Assembly (NCBI RefSeq): GCF_901709675.1
Contig: NC_051089.1
Location: forward strand, 5,252,476 to 5,316,475
DNA length: 64,000 nt
Direction of reading: 5' to 3'
Source: Syngnathus acus
Lineage: Eukaryota; Chordata; Actinopteri; Syngnathiformes; Syngnathidae
Shown piece after piece: positions 62,801 through 64,000 of the stretch. The stretch's first letter is position 1; every line of letters starts with the position of its first letter. Below the pieces are notes generated by a model. That model searched no databases, was not told the origin of the DNA, and worked only from the letters and a program-made list of their open reading frames with translations. The position numbers and the translations under genes are program-made.

Positions 62801-64000
62801 CATTTTTCTGTTATGAACCGATGAAAAGATCCTAAAAAAAAAAATAGTGGTCTCACAACATTACATGTCACTCACTAAAGTAAAATTGACTTAACACACA
62901 CGGCCATGAATCCAGACCATGTCCATTTAGCCCCCCGAGGCCAGTTTCATTTGGCAGCGTGAAATTTGGCAGGCAGGTTTATCATGAGTTCACAGAGAAA
63001 AAGTCTCAAAAACCCAAAAATGCACAAGTTGGAGTCCATTTAAGGATCATTTTGACCATTCATTGTCCTTCAAAAAGCAAAAGTGTATGAAATTTGAAAC
63101 ATGTACAAAATGGATAGATTGTAATAAATTGTGAAAATATTCCCGAGTCACCATTTTATAAAATTTTGTGAGTCAACTGAAATCTTTATCAAAGCACATT
63201 TTCCATTCACTAATATCTCTCAAAGCCAAAGAACTCGCACACCGGCAAAGCCACGCAAGTATGTCTGAAGACCAGACTCGGTACAGACGGCTATTTTGGA
63301 AAATGATCACATCAATCGAAATGATAGATAAAAGAGCCGGGAGCAATTGATAAAGTGCCACAATTATTTGGAAGATGAATGGCTGAATTTGTTTTTGAAA
63401 TTGGACTGGATCTCGGGCGCAATGGAACAGAACTCATCATCATCAATGAGGCTGCCGTTAGATTGCTTTCTGTCACAGGCCAATACGGCCGATTGGATCC
63501 ATCTGCCAAAGAGGATCAAATGGACCCGTTTGCGCAACATCAGTGGCTGATGTATAGTGACCGCGTGTAGAACATATCACGCCGCAAATGAGCCATACAT
63601 CACCGTGCACGCCGTTGTGTGTATGTGTGTTTAACACTTGACACGGTGTCTAAGAATGTTATGTTCGGTAGAAATGATGAAGGGTAGACAAACACAACAC
63701 GCAGGCGTAATGATGGAATGCTGTGTTGAAATTGATGGTAACAATGATATATCGCTTGGAATTAGTTTAGTACCGGTACTTACTTACTGTATGTACTCAC
63801 ACAAGGCCATTTGATTTTATACAATAGGCTGTTATTGCATCGTGCCTGACTTTACATTCTTTATAGTGCCTGGGCATTCTTTCACTTTATGGATTATTTC
63901 TAGTCCTTGTGTTTATTTTTATTGTGAAAGGCAAGAGGAGGAATGGTATCGGTTCTCATGAAAAACCGTCAAGGGCAGAAATCACATCATAAACAAATTG

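Larger units (their letters stand above)
53770..64000 (-). other. Part of the intron upstream of exon A (over 10 kb, runs off the window)
   Basis: It is inferred to be intronic because the exon A acceptor is intact and upstream CELF exons must exist. It holds a hAT-like element (55747-56050), a 75-bp TG tract (56773-56847) and a CpG-richer patch (about 59695-59840). The longest open frame of the window (53908-54549, plus strand, 213 codons) has no recognisable domain and is treated as chance. Confidence 0.7.

Noticed and set aside
53770-64000. Search for the preceding CELF exon (LTYCAR...ALHEQKTLPG)
   Set aside because: No matching minus-strand sequence with splice sites was found by eye; it is taken to lie outside the window.
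1-64000. tRNA, rRNA, CRISPR or bacterial-type systems
   Set aside because: No characteristic cloverleaf promoter boxes, spaced identical repeats or operon-like coding were seen; the window is vertebrate genomic DNA.

Overview
This is vertebrate nuclear DNA, most likely from a ray-finned (teleost) fish. The evidence is AT-rich sequence, GT-AG introns of 0.6 to more than 10 kb, and several short terminal-inverted-repeat elements and 'CCATCCATTTTCT' repeats of the kind common in teleosts. There are no bacterial-style operons, rRNAs, CRISPR arrays or recognisable tRNAs.

One protein-coding gene is recognisable. It lies on the minus strand and encodes a CUGBP/ELAV-like (CELF) RNA-binding protein of the CELF3-6 group, most like CELF6. 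Ten consecutive coding exons (labelled A to J in transcript order) run from 53769 down to the stop codon at 23432-23434. They sum to 1110 nt in one continuous frame (369 residues plus stop). They encode the [13 protein letters not shown] linker, all of RRM2, the long alanine/glutamine/proline-rich divergent linker, and all of RRM3 to the canonical ...[10 protein letters not shown] end. The earlier exons (N-terminus and RRM1) were not found and should lie beyond 64000.

Layout: 1-23431 is 3' flank, with probable 3' UTR next to the stop and otherwise no gene I can support. It holds several fold-back or inverted-repeat elements (62-417, 4641-4817, 9203-9378, 18098-18493), a CpG-dense patch at 7595-7693, and CTCF-like motifs. 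23432-32792 is the compact 3' half of the gene (exons D-J). 32793-53720 holds three large introns around exons B and C, with three copies of one roughly 250-bp repeat family. 53770-64000 is part of the long intron upstream of exon A, with a 75-bp TG microsatellite and a hAT-like element.

The most interesting structure is around exon B (45396-45524), which encodes the first half of RRM2. It is flanked by inverted copies of the same repeat family, a geometry that favours looping, exon skipping or circular RNA. Its 3' end also carries two donor sites 6 nt apart; use of the better-looking one would delete two residues from the RNP1 motif. Two other exons (E and H) have NAGNAG acceptors. CELF function (nuclear splicing regulation, cytoplasmic mRNA stability and translation through UGU-rich RNA) is known from the family. 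Assignment to the CELF6 paralogue and all regulatory proposals are inference.
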